The notes below the pieces were generated by a model. It did not search any database and was not told the origin of the DNA. It saw only the letters and a program-made list of their open reading frames with translations. Of a stretch of 64,000 nucleotides of DNA, positions 50,760 to 59,736 are shown piece after piece (positions within the stretch are counted from its first letter, which is position 1; every line of letters begins with the position of its first letter). Origin of the DNA: Verrucomicrobia bacterium UBA3841 (GTDB taxonomy: Bacteria; Verrucomicrobiota; Kiritimatiellia; RFP12; UBA1067). The stretch is taken from assembly GCA_002392765.1 (NCBI GenBank), contig DGHT01000034.1, forward strand, positions 77,403 to 141,402, read 5' to 3'. Made by a program: the position numbers and the translations under genes.

Positions 50760-50912
50760 TCAGAACGTAGTGCCGGCGCGCATGAATTCCGGAAGGTTGC
50801 GGTGGATGATGCCGTTTCGCTGCTGGATGGGATCGTTGCGCGTGAGGATGTACTTGGGGTAGTTGTCGCGAATCTTCTCAAGCGGGGCGTATTCGCGGGG
50901 TGAATTGTCAGG
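50760..50912 (-). pseudogene. C-terminal remnant of an AAA_14/DUF4143 ATPase gene
   Basis: On the minus strand the frame reads SPREYAPLEKIRDNYPKYIL then TRNDPIQQRNGIIHRNLPEF and MRAGTTF, stop at 50760. This is the typical last 45 residues of DUF4143 ATPases, where an I-R-D-N-Y-P-K-Y block precedes the closing strand. The frame closes at a TAA at 50913-50915, and nothing upstream continues the gene, so the N-terminal 350-400 residues are gone. A remnant of a lost ATPase copy in the accessory region. Confidence 0.7.
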
Positions 50913-50958
50913 TTAAGGGGGTGGATTCTGGAAAATAATTTGATTTAACCCCCTTAAC
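50912..50958. repeat. Inverted repeat next to the ATPase remnant
   Basis: GTTAAGGGGGT (50912-50922) and ACCCCCTTAAC (50948-50958) are perfect 11-bp arms around a 25-base AT-rich loop. It begins exactly at the break in the ATPase remnant, so it may mark a junction. The DNA from 50959 to 51127 has no gene I can support. Confidence 0.6.
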
Positions 50959-51127
50959 ATGCGAAAGAGCGCGAACAGTTCGCGTGTGTCACCGTTCTGC
51001 GCCTCTGCGCGAAACAATTCTCCCGGACCGGCGGACGCACAGGGTATCCCCCTCGCACGGCGAATCCGCGAAGCGGGCTCAATGCGGGGTGCGCGTCTCT
51101 CCCCGGGTTTTGTAATTTCCCTTCCCG

Positions 51128-51340
51128 GAAATATCATGTTGCGCAGAAGGCGGCGGATAGTGTATAATATATGGCGTGCGCCGGACTTCTGCGCGGCGTT
51201 GGCGCGAAATGCCGTCTGTAAATTTCAAACGAGAATGTAAATGGCCGGAAAAACAGATACAGCCGTAAACACGATGCCCGCCGCCGCAACGGCGAGGAGG
51301 GATGGTCTTTTGCCGCCGCCCGTGGGGACGAGCGACTGGG
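51128..51340 (+). repeat. 5' cassette, copy B, shared with 36928-37140
   Basis: Second copy of the promoter, inverted repeat and gene start described at 36928. Inverted repeat arms at 51141-51149 and 51186-51194; TTGCGC 51139-51144 and TATAAT 51163-51168. The match to copy A begins abruptly at the GAAATATCAT that both share. Confidence 0.95.
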
Positions 51341-52998
51341 CGAGGTTCTCTCGCACCTCCTACTGCGTGGACAAGACGCTGATTCTGAAAGACCTTATCG
51401 ACTCAGAATCGACTGTGGTGCTGTTCACGCGCCCGAGGCGTTTCGGCAAGACGACTATGCTGGAGATGATCCGCGCGTTCTACGAGCCTGAGACGCTTGT
51501 GGAAGGCCGCGGGATGGTGAAGACGGAGGAGTTTTTCACGGACAAGAAAATCTGGCTCGCCGATGGCGGGAAGTACCGCGCCGAGCAGGGAAAACGCCCC
51601 GTGATCTTCCTTTCCTTCAAGGACTTCAAGTCCACTACATGGGAAAGCGCGAAGAACGACCTTGTCAATTGCCTGGCATACGAGTTCAGCACTTTCGCAT
51701 CCGCCGGGGATATGCTTTCCGGAATCAAGGCCGAGCAGTTCGCGGCGGTGAAGGACGGCAAAGCCGATATCGACACTTTGAAGCTGTCGCTTGGTCTGCT
51801 CGCCGAGGCGGTGCATCTCAATTCCAAGGCGCTTCCCGTAATCTTGATCGACGAATACGACCAGCCGATCACTTCCGCTTCGACGTACGGGTATTACGAC
51901 GAGATGTGCAATTTCATGCGCGTGTTCCTTTCGGGTGCGTTTAAGGACAACAAACATTGCCACATCGGCATCATGACCGGCGTTCTGCGCGTAGCGAAGG
52001 AGGGGATTCTTTCAGGTCTCAACAACCCCAGGGTTTGGACGGTGTTCGAGTCGGAGTACTCGCAGTATTTCGGCTTCACTGAAGACGAGGTCGCCGAGAT
52101 GGCGCGGTACTACGGGGCGGAGGACAAACTGCCTGAGATCAAGGCATGGTACGACGGATACGACTTCGGTGGAACGGAGATTTACAACCCGTGGAGCGTG
52201 CTCAGGTACTTCGACTGCCATTGCAAACCAGACGCCTACTGGCTCGACACAAGCTCCAACGACCTTATCAATGCGATCGTGCGCGATCTGCCGCATGACA
52301 TGGTGAGGACGCTGGAGGCGCTTCTCCGGGACGAGGCGCCGCGCGTGCAGATGGCGAAAGAGCTGGGGCCGTACAAGGACGTCATGGCGAACAAGAGCTC
52401 GCTGTACGCCCTGCTCGTGTCGGCGGGCTACCTGAAGATCGCGTCGCCCATTGAAGAGGGCATGTGCAAGGTGGCGCTTCCGAACCACGAGTTGTCCCTC
52501 GTGTTCGTCAACGACATCAAGGCGAAGATCAACTCGGCGCTGGCCGTCGGGACGGGCGACATCGTCGGGGCGCTTCTCGATCGCGACGCCGACGCACTCC
52601 GCGCGGCGATCGCCGCATTTCTGCTGGAGAGCGTCAGCTATTTTGACGCGGCGGCGGAGGGATTCTTCCACGGTCTCACGCTCGGCTTCCTCGCGATACT
52701 CAGAAAGCGGTTCCGGGTCCTCTCGAACGTCGAGTCGGGCGAAGGGCGCTTCGACATCGCCCTCAAGCCGCTCGTCGAGCCGTTCCCGGCATTTATCATC
52801 GAGGTCAAGGCGGCGGATTCCGCCACGGACGACCTCAAGGCCCTTGCGCGCGACGCCCGCGCCCAGATCGACGGGAAGAAGTACGACACGTCCTTCCGCG
52901 CCGAGGGCATCACGGACGTCGAGAAGATCGGCCTCGCCTACTTCAAGGACAAGGTCGAACTCTGCAAGGATGAGTTGACTGCTACTCGGACAAATTGA
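51241..52998 (+). CDS. AAA-ATPase-like protein with C-terminal PD-(D/E)XK nuclease domain, second copy
   Basis: This 585-residue protein has the same layout as 37041-38768: identical first 33 residues, then FTRPRRFGKTTML, VILIDEYDQPITSAS, WYDGYDFGGTEIYNPWSVL, and a C-terminal GRFDIALKP...AFIIEVKA nuclease core with Asp and Glu-x-Lys. After the shared lead the two proteins drift apart, with unlike stretches around residues 80-180 and 340-420. Conserved promoter and N-terminus with divergent bodies suggests recombination between cassettes rather than recent whole-gene duplication. Its stop overlaps the promoter of the next gene (52975-53004). Confidence 0.88.
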   Translation: MAGKTDTAVNTMPAAATARRDGLLPPPVGTSDWARFSRTSYCVDKTLILKDLIDSESTVVLFTRPRRFGKTTMLEMIRAFYEPETLVEGRGMVKTEEFFTDKKIWLADGGKYRAEQGKRPVIFLSFKDFKSTTWESAKNDLVNCLAYEFSTFASAGDMLSGIKAEQFAAVKDGKADIDTLKLSLGLLAEAVHLNSKALPVILIDEYDQPITSASTYGYYDEMCNFMRVFLSGAFKDNKHCHIGIMTGVLRVAKEGILSGLNNPRVWTVFESEYSQYFGFTEDEVAEMARYYGAEDKLPEIKAWYDGYDFGGTEIYNPWSVLRYFDCHCKPDAYWLDTSSNDLINAIVRDLPHDMVRTLEALLRDEAPRVQMAKELGPYKDVMANKSSLYALLVSAGYLKIASPIEEGMCKVALPNHELSLVFVNDIKAKINSALAVGTGDIVGALLDRDADALRAAIAAFLLESVSYFDAAAEGFFHGLTLGFLAILRKRFRVLSNVESGEGRFDIALKPLVEPFPAFIIEVKAADSATDDLKALARDARAQIDGKKYDTSFRAEGITDVEKIGLAYFKDKVELCKDELTATRTN

Positions 52999-53004
52999 TA
53001 TAAT
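52975..53004 (+). promoter_or_regulatory. Promoter of the exported protein at 53040
   Basis: TTGACT (52975-52980), 18 bases, perfect TATAAT (52999-53004), the -35 lying in the last codons of the ATPase gene. Confidence 0.7.
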
Positions 53005-53039
53005 TATCACCCACAAGTCAAAAGAAAAGGAGATTCGTT

Positions 53040-54233
53040 ATGTTGAAAATACTGTCGCCGGTATTGGCTGTCGCAACCGCAGCTACGTTCGCAGCGTCGG
53101 CCCGTGCCCAGTCGCCTGAAGCGGCGCCTTCGCCTTACAGCGCAAAGCCCGCCATCCCGGAAAGCGCCTTTTGCGCGGGATATATCGATTATCGGGTTCT
53201 TTTGAACGGTTTGGACGGAGCGCTGCGGACAGTCTACGACAAGACACCCGCGATTTTCAAACCCTACGTGAACGAAGTCGACATGGAGATAAAGGATTTC
53301 AAAGCGATCCTTGCCGACAAGCAGCTGCCCGTGGAGAATTTCGAATGGGGATTTTTCGCGATAATGGCCGATCCCGGGATCGCCACCGCGTCTCTCGACG
53401 ATAAACCGGAACACATCAACCACGGCGGAGCCGTCATTTGCATGAAAGACACCGCGCCGTTCGTAAAAATGCTGGCGGGAAAAACGGATTTGGACAACGA
53501 TGTCCGCACGGTAGCCGGAGCGGAAGTTTTTGTGTACAATGGATGGTTTTTCGCTCCCGTCGACAACCATATCATTGTTATTTCGCCCGGAGAATACTCC
53601 CGCTGGGACAGCGAGAATAATAAGGCCGTATACGAGCCAGACGAATTCGCGCTCAAGGCTCTGATCAGATCCCAGCGCGGATACGGCGGCAGTTCCAGGC
53701 GCTTCGCGCGGCTTGCGGAAGTTTCCGGCGACACGTTTGCGCGCTTTATGATACCCTCGCCCGGAAAAAACGTCGACAGGGCGGGATTGCGTCAGCTGTT
53801 CAACGAGCATGTCGCCAGAACCGGCGATCCCGGACTGTCCGACAGTTTGCTCAACCTTGGAGATTTTGTTGTCGATTTCAGGTTGAACGGTGAATCCGCA
53901 GGCGTCATTGCAAGTCTCGAGATGGCTTCCGACGCCGATGCAGACCAGATGGCCGGATTCCTTTCTTCATCGTCGCTTCTGTACAGAGTCGGTCTCGACT
54001 CCGGGATGGTCGCGATATCGTATAACATGGACGATATCAAGAGGGATATGCAGCATTCCAATTTCCCGCCTGCGCTGATAGCAAACACTTGGAAAATCTG
54101 CAAGGCTTTGCGCACGGAGCTGTCGGATGCCGTCGTTACGGGGCGCGACGGCAGAACAGTGTGGGTTTCCGCCACGTTGAATTTTGCCCGCCTCATGGAC
54201 GCTGTTTTGAAAGTTCTTGAATCAAACCCGTGA
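53040..54233 (+). CDS. Exported protein, unknown
   Basis: This 397-residue protein has a signal peptide (MLKILSPVLAVATAATFAAS, cleavage near ARAQS) and AAGGAG 7 bases before the ATG. The mature part alternates strands and helices, with blocks FCAGYIDYRVLLNGLDGALR, FEWGFFAIMADPG, and a second half (LLNLGDFVVDFRLNG, DQMAGFLSSSSLLY) that mirrors the first in style, as if two similar domains were fused. No catalytic motif is visible. It has its own promoter and no coupled neighbour. Confidence 0.72.
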   Translation: MLKILSPVLAVATAATFAASARAQSPEAAPSPYSAKPAIPESAFCAGYIDYRVLLNGLDGALRTVYDKTPAIFKPYVNEVDMEIKDFKAILADKQLPVENFEWGFFAIMADPGIATASLDDKPEHINHGGAVICMKDTAPFVKMLAGKTDLDNDVRTVAGAEVFVYNGWFFAPVDNHIIVISPGEYSRWDSENNKAVYEPDEFALKALIRSQRGYGGSSRRFARLAEVSGDTFARFMIPSPGKNVDRAGLRQLFNEHVARTGDPGLSDSLLNLGDFVVDFRLNGESAGVIASLEMASDADADQMAGFLSSSSLLYRVGLDSGMVAISYNMDDIKRDMQHSNFPPALIANTWKICKALRTELSDAVVTGRDGRTVWVSATLNFARLMDAVLKVLESNP

Positions 54234-54325
54234 TGTAACGGCATGCCAATTCATTGAGGGAAGAGGGAGTTTTGCCGCGCCATTATTATGGCATATTGCG
54301 TGCGCATGCCGGCTGAAAAAATTTC

Positions 54326-54355
54326 TTGTCACCCGTATGGGGGAAATGATATAAT
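54326..54355 (+). promoter_or_regulatory. Promoter of the 1739-residue surface protein gene
   Basis: TTGTCA (54326-54331), 18 bases, perfect TATAAT (54350-54355), leading to an A-rich leader of about 60 bases with AAAGG 8 bases before the ATG. Confidence 0.75.
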
Positions 54356-54423
54356 TATGGAGTAGAAATTATATTTCATGCTTTCAAATTTCCATTAAAC
54401 GAAAAAAAAGAAAGGTCGTAAAC

Positions 54424-57400
54424 ATGAGAATGAAATCGGTTGTGGCGGCTGCGGCGCTTGCGTTCGCGCTGTCTTCCAACGCGGATCAATGGTTCGACGC
54501 CGATATCGCCAACATATCGTCTTGGCCGGCGGCGGATTGGTCTAACACGGATAATACCTCGTTCGAAAACTCGGCGATCAAACTCGATGGCGCGAGCAAT
54601 TTGACTTACACTGCGCCGTCGTCAACGAACCTCAACAGAGAGACAATTATCACCGTTACGACCACGATGAAATTCACGGCGTACGAGAAAGATGATTTCC
54701 CGGCGTTCCCATTGGACGGCAAGGCGGGCGTAATCGTTATGGAAACCGACAGCGGCCTTGCGTATTACGGCCTTGCGAAAGTCGACTCTGCCAACACATG
54801 GGTGAAGCTTACGGGCGCGACTCCGACAGAGGTTTCAGAAGTCGATGTTATTATGTCGTTGAAGGGTGACAAGGTTCAGTACAAGATCGACAGCGATGTT
54901 CTCGCCTACAGCGACGAAACCTGGCTCGATGTTGTTGCATCCGGAGCCGTCTCTGAGACGGTTTACAGCGGCATCGGCGAAATCAGTTCGCTCCGCGGTG
55001 TAGCGGAGCCTGCTCCTATTGAAGTCGTGCTTAAATGGCCGGAGGGCTACACAGCGGTTTCGTATCGGGTCGGCGAAAATGAGCCTGTCGCGATCAGCGG
55101 CGCTTCTCCGTTTACCGTTCAGAATCTCACGGCTGGCGATGTCGTGACATTCACTTTCCAGAATGCCGATGGCGCGACGAAGACTCTCCCCGCTACTGCC
55201 GGCACGAAAGATGAGATTGATGCTTCCGATGCTGCATTCGTGTGGGCCGACTACCTCGGCGAGGCTGTCAATGGCGCTTACACGATCGACGACGCGAACG
55301 ATCTCGATATGCTCCGCAAGGGCGTCGCTTCCGGCCTCGCAACTTCCGGCGAAACATTCAAGCAGACCGCCGACATTGACATGTCGGAAGCTGGTGCCTT
55401 CGCCGGTATCGGCACGTATAACGTCAATCCGACGGCTGGCAAGCCTTTCGCCGGAACCTATGATGGTGGCGACTTCAAGATTTGCAATGTCACGATGACC
55501 GCTCGCAACTACGGCGGCGTCTTCAACCAGGTCGTCGGCGGCACGATCAAGAACCTCACCGTCGAGAACATCAATGTCGCGGACGGCGCGAGCAACGAAT
55601 ACGGCTACGCCATCGTCGGACATGCGGCCAACGGCGCGACTCTCCAGAACCTGACCGCAACGGGCTCGTTCCTCTCGTCCGATAAGCCCGGCACCCACAA
55701 CATGGCCGGTATCGTCGTCCGCGTCTGCGGCGGCGCGGACAGCGCGACCGTCACCACCGTCGCGAACTGCACGAACAACGCTGCGATCTACGGCGCGTAC
55801 ACCAAGCTCGCCGGCGTCTGCGCCATCGCCCAGACCCAGACAGGCTTCACAGCCGGCTCCGTCCTCTTCCAGAACTGCGCCAACACCGGCACACTGACTT
55901 CGTCGTACGATTCCACCAAAGCGACGGGCCTTGCCGGAATTCTCGCGTACAGCACGGCAAACACGGTTCTTGACGGCTGCACGAACACCGGAACACTTTC
56001 CAACACGTCCGAGGCCGCCAACACCGATGTGAACGGCAGCCTCGTCGGCACCGTCCAGAACTATACCCTTACGCTCAAGTCTGCGATTGCCTCCGGCGAC
56101 ATCGGCAAGTTCAACGCCGGCTGCACCGTCGCGCTCGATTTCGACGTCAGCGGAAACAACGTCGATTTCAACCTCTATGGCAAGACCGACTCGACCGTCG
56201 AGCTTCTCCAGAACTTCACGGGCTACCCGGCGCGGAACGCCGTCATCAACCCGACGCTCAAGCTCTCGGCGAACATGACAATCAACGATGGCTGGAAGAA
56301 TGAAACCAACGCGACTTTTGCCGTTGTCACCGGCACCGGCAATCTTACGATGTCGAATGCGCAGGCGACCAGATGGTATGTCATTACGAAATTGCAGAAC
56401 TATAGCGGCGTGATATCTGCCGGAAGCTACGAAAAGGTTGCGTTCGGAGACATTGTTGCCGAGGCGGGCTACGGCACGGCCCTCGTCAAGGCTGGCAGCA
56501 ACTTCAATGTTGACGATCTCGCCTCCACGAAGGTCAACGGCGCTCCAGCCGTCCTCTGCGTTGATACTCTCGACAATCAGAAGGGTATCTACCTCGCAGC
56601 CGCGCAGGTTGTCGCGGACGACAACTCGACCACCGGCTACGCCAGCGTCGAGAATGCACTTGCCGCCGCCGATGCTGCCAACGCCTCGTCCGTCAACGTC
56701 CTTGACGAGAATGCGGAGGAAGTTGCGGCGACCGGCTGGTCGTACGAGAACGGCGTCTATACCTCGACTCGCGAGGTTGCCACGCTGAACGACACGAGCT
56801 ATCCGTCGCTCACCAAGGCGCTCGCCGCCGCCCAGGACGGCGACACCGTCATGCTCGTCGCTGCTTCTCCCGAAGCGGTCACGATTCCCGCCGGCGTCAC
56901 TGTCGCCGTCACGGATGATGTCGTCTTCTCCGGCAAGCTCTCTGGCGCCGGCGCGATCAAGTACACCAAGGCGCCTGCTTCGTTCAATGCGGCCTGGTTC
57001 GTCAACTGGACCGGTACGTTTGTGGTGGCATGGAACGCTACGGATGACAAAGGAACGGGACTTCCGTTCAACACCTACGGCGTAGATGGCTCCGTCGTCG
57101 AAATCGCCGGCAACTTTACAGGCTATGCCGGCGCGGGTTCAACGGTCTATGCGCAGGTCAAGCCGACGGTCAAGGTTACCGGGACATATACGCCTGCTAA
57201 CGGCTCCAGCACGACGGCCAGCGTTTTCAAGAAGGTTACCGGCAGCGGCACGATCAATTTTGCCGCCGGGAACAAGAAATATGCAATCGACGCGCTTGAG
57301 GACTGGTCGGGAACGATCACGTGCGGCAGCGCGAACTGCGTTCTGACAAACCTTGTTTCGGGCACGGGTTCGGTTACATACTCTGTGGCTGCCCCGGAAA

Positions 57401-59643
57401 TCTGGGTCGGCGATGATTTTGGCGGCACGGTGACATTCTCCGTTGCTCCGGGTCATGGTCCGAATGTTAGCAACGAGTCCGAATGCGAGGTCGTAATCGG
57501 GTATAACTGGTCGTCTGATGCGGATATCATGTGGTACGGCGGCTCGAATTCGACAATCGTAGTTACGAGCTTCACCGGCAACAACACTTACTTCCCCGCG
57601 ACGGAGAAGATTCTGTCGAAGGTTCGCGTTGCCGAAGGCGGTGAGGTTGCCATCAACAATGGCTGGAATATCTCGCTGAACAATTTTGCATGGACTGCCG
57701 ATCGCGTGGTGGAAATCCCCGCGCTGAAGGTTGACGGAACCTTCTCGCTCGCATACGGGCAGACGAAGTGGGAAAACGACTCTTACGGCGCGTTCTATGT
57801 GAAGTCTCTCGATGCGTCCGGGGCTGGCAGCATCACTGTCGGCAACAGGTTCGCGCTCAGAATCGACGCGGTTGATTTCGCCGAAGCGCCTTCGAGCACG
57901 GATGTGCTCGTCGATCTGACGCTGGCGGGCACGGGCGATACGGCTGGCCTTCTCTACGGACCGAACGGCGTTGCCGGTGAGCAGATCCCCGTCACCGTCA
58001 ATGGCGTAGCAACGGAGCAGACGCTCGTCTATGATGCGGCCAAGAGCGGCCTCGTCCTCTATGTCGCGCCGACGCCGGTTGCGATTGATCCTTCTGCTGT
58101 CGTGATCAATTACAACTGCTATGCCACATTGAGCGTGACTGGTTACCCGGAGGGTGCAACCTTTGGCTGGACGATGTATACGAATGGCGTTGCATGCACA
58201 TCTTCGCAGGGCCCTGTGAAGATTTCCAGCGGCAAGAACAATGCCACGGTCAAGGTTTATTCCGAGAACAGTGCTTTTGATGGCGTTGTCGCCAAGGTTG
58301 CCATCACGAATGGCGAAGATGTCATTGAGCGCGAAGCGACAATTACGGTTGCTGATGTTGCCGCGAAGATTGGCGAGACTGAATATACCAAAGCACAGCT
58401 CGATAATGCGATTGCAGAAGCAATCTCGTCCGGGGAAGTTCTTGAACATTACCTCGGTGTCTCCACAACCATCTCGAAGGGGCAAACCCTCAAGACGAAG
58501 AAGCTCGCCGAGCGCAGTGGTACTGCATCTGTCAAGGCGGCAGCAAGCACGACTGCGGGCGAGGCTTGGACGATTGTTAAAACCGAGGAGGATGGTGTCA
58601 TCACCTGGAGTGTCGGGACAGAGACACCATACTTCGAGTTTACGAGTGCCGACAGCCAAACGGTTGAATACCTCGCATCTCCGAAGAATGCTGCCGGTGT
58701 AAACAAGCTCTTGTCTGATGCTACTATCACGAAGCAGTTCTCCGTCACAAAGGATGGCGTGGTGCTCGATCTTAATGGTCATGCTCTTACTTCGACCTTC
58801 TCAAACACGAGTAGTGGCGCGTTCTATGTGAACGTGATCTGGCCTGCTCCGGCGGCGCTAACCGTTAAAGACTCGGTCGGTGGCGGCTCCATTGCCGCAG
58901 CCTCCGCGCACTCGGTATTCATGCTCGGCAACAACGGTCAGTTGACCGTTGAAGGCGGCTCATTCACAGGCAACCATATCGTGTATGGCAGCAAGACCAC
59001 TTCAGCGGCGACCATTACTGGCGGCACCTTTACGGCGACCGACGCTGGATTCACGCTCAATATGCTTGACTCTGCTCGCGGCACGATAACGGTCACCGGA
59101 GGTACGTTCACGGGCTTCAACCCGGCGAATAACTCCGCAGAGGGAGCCGGAACCAACTTCGTTCCTAACGGCTACGTCTCCACAGAGACCTCGACTGGCG
59201 TCTGGACAGTCTCCAAGTCTGCAGGTGGCTTCCCGGGCGGTGCGGACGGCAAGACGTTCACGATCGACGGCGAAGTGACGCTTCCTGCGGGCAAGGACCT
59301 GACTGACACGGCGTCTGCCGCGACGGGTCTGACCTACGCGCAGGCGGCTGTGCTCGGCCTCCTCGACGAGGAAGGCGCGCTCAAGAAGGACGTCACGCCC
59401 ACCATCGAGGTCAAGAACGGCAAGGTCGTCGTCTCGCTCGACGGCACGGCGGTTGACGCAACGCGTTACACCGTGATGCTCAACGTTTACGAGAGCGCCG
59501 CGCCGATCGCCGCCTCCGCAGAGACTGGCTGGACTCTCAAGAAGACGTATCAGCTCGGCGACGCTGAAGCCGCCGGCTTCGAGCCCGGTTCGGCCGTCAG
59601 CGGCTTCTACATGGTCGGCGTCACCATTGAGGATGCCGAATAA
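54424..59643 (+). CDS. Giant exported repeat protein, probable surface adhesin
   Basis: This 1739-residue protein has a short signal peptide (MRMKSVVAAAALAFALSS). It is poor in Cys and rich in Thr, Ser, Ala, Asn and Gly. Residues 290-560 have GLUG-like units with NCTNNAAIYGAYTKLAGV and NCANTGTLTSSYDSTKATGLAGI. Later parts have repeated VLNVYESAA-type, TGYASVENALAAADAANA and TLNDTSYPSLTKALAAAQDGD blocks, and about 1400-1600 form a right-handed beta-helix (GSFTGNHIVYG, GGTFTATDAGF, GGTFTGFNP). No cell-wall or autotransporter domain is seen at the C-terminus. It is a likely adhesin or surface layer component. Codon use is richer in common Thr/Ser/Asn codons than neighbours. Confidence 0.82.
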   Translation: MRMKSVVAAAALAFALSSNADQWFDADIANISSWPAADWSNTDNTSFENSAIKLDGASNLTYTAPSSTNLNRETIITVTTTMKFTAYEKDDFPAFPLDGKAGVIVMETDSGLAYYGLAKVDSANTWVKLTGATPTEVSEVDVIMSLKGDKVQYKIDSDVLAYSDETWLDVVASGAVSETVYSGIGEISSLRGVAEPAPIEVVLKWPEGYTAVSYRVGENEPVAISGASPFTVQNLTAGDVVTFTFQNADGATKTLPATAGTKDEIDASDAAFVWADYLGEAVNGAYTIDDANDLDMLRKGVASGLATSGETFKQTADIDMSEAGAFAGIGTYNVNPTAGKPFAGTYDGGDFKICNVTMTARNYGGVFNQVVGGTIKNLTVENINVADGASNEYGYAIVGHAANGATLQNLTATGSFLSSDKPGTHNMAGIVVRVCGGADSATVTTVANCTNNAAIYGAYTKLAGVCAIAQTQTGFTAGSVLFQNCANTGTLTSSYDSTKATGLAGILAYSTANTVLDGCTNTGTLSNTSEAANTDVNGSLVGTVQNYTLTLKSAIASGDIGKFNAGCTVALDFDVSGNNVDFNLYGKTDSTVELLQNFTGYPARNAVINPTLKLSANMTINDGWKNETNATFAVVTGTGNLTMSNAQATRWYVITKLQNYSGVISAGSYEKVAFGDIVAEAGYGTALVKAGSNFNVDDLASTKVNGAPAVLCVDTLDNQKGIYLAAAQVVADDNSTTGYASVENALAAADAANASSVNVLDENAEEVAATGWSYENGVYTSTREVATLNDTSYPSLTKALAAAQDGDTVMLVAASPEAVTIPAGVTVAVTDDVVFSGKLSGAGAIKYTKAPASFNAAWFVNWTGTFVVAWNATDDKGTGLPFNTYGVDGSVVEIAGNFTGYAGAGSTVYAQVKPTVKVTGTYTPANGSSTTASVFKKVTGSGTINFAAGNKKYAIDALEDWSGTITCGSANCVLTNLVSGTGSVTYSVAAPEIWVGDDFGGTVTFSVAPGHGPNVSNESECEVVIGYNWSSDADIMWYGGSNSTIVVTSFTGNNTYFPATEKILSKVRVAEGGEVAINNGWNISLNNFAWTADRVVEIPALKVDGTFSLAYGQTKWENDSYGAFYVKSLDASGAGSITVGNRFALRIDAVDFAEAPSSTDVLVDLTLAGTGDTAGLLYGPNGVAGEQIPVTVNGVATEQTLVYDAAKSGLVLYVAPTPVAIDPSAVVINYNCYATLSVTGYPEGATFGWTMYTNGVACTSSQGPVKISSGKNNATVKVYSENSAFDGVVAKVAITNGEDVIEREATITVADVAAKIGETEYTKAQLDNAIAEAISSGEVLEHYLGVSTTISKGQTLKTKKLAERSGTASVKAAASTTAGEAWTIVKTEEDGVITWSVGTETPYFEFTSADSQTVEYLASPKNAAGVNKLLSDATITKQFSVTKDGVVLDLNGHALTSTFSNTSSGAFYVNVIWPAPAALTVKDSVGGGSIAAASAHSVFMLGNNGQLTVEGGSFTGNHIVYGSKTTSAATITGGTFTATDAGFTLNMLDSARGTITVTGGTFTGFNPANNSAEGAGTNFVPNGYVSTETSTGVWTVSKSAGGFPGGADGKTFTIDGEVTLPAGKDLTDTASAATGLTYAQAAVLGLLDEEGALKKDVTPTIEVKNGKVVVSLDGTAVDATRYTVMLNVYESAAPIAASAETGWTLKKTYQLGDAEAAGFEPGSAVSGFYMVGVTIEDAE

Positions 59644-59673
59644 ACGGTTGATGGAAATTCAGCGCTCAACCGT
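59644..59673 (+). terminator. Hairpin after the surface protein gene
   Basis: ACGGTTGA (59644-59651) and TCAACCGT (59666-59673) are perfect 8-bp arms with a 14-base loop, one base after the stop. A second GC-rich hairpin spans about 59679-59712 (AGGAGG with CCTCCT). Together they are a likely terminator before the GH16 gene. Confidence 0.6.
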
Positions 59674-59736
59674 AAAAAGGAGGGGACGGTCCGTACGGGC
59701 CGCCTCCTCCCGTCAATTTGCAGAGGCTGTCGAATT

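Noticed and set aside
50712..50903. Plus-strand 63-codon frame
   Set aside because: It is the antisense of the ATPase remnant, whose minus-strand reading has a family signature.
37041..52998. Transposon or integrative element carrying the ATPase genes
   Set aside because: No transposase, integrase, terminal repeats or tRNA attachment site recognised; only the shared 5' cassette and remnants support mobility.
57139..58782. 547-codon minus-strand frame inside the surface protein gene
   Set aside because: Arg-, Asp- and Cys-rich antisense frame of a Thr/Ser/Ala-rich protein with no start signal.
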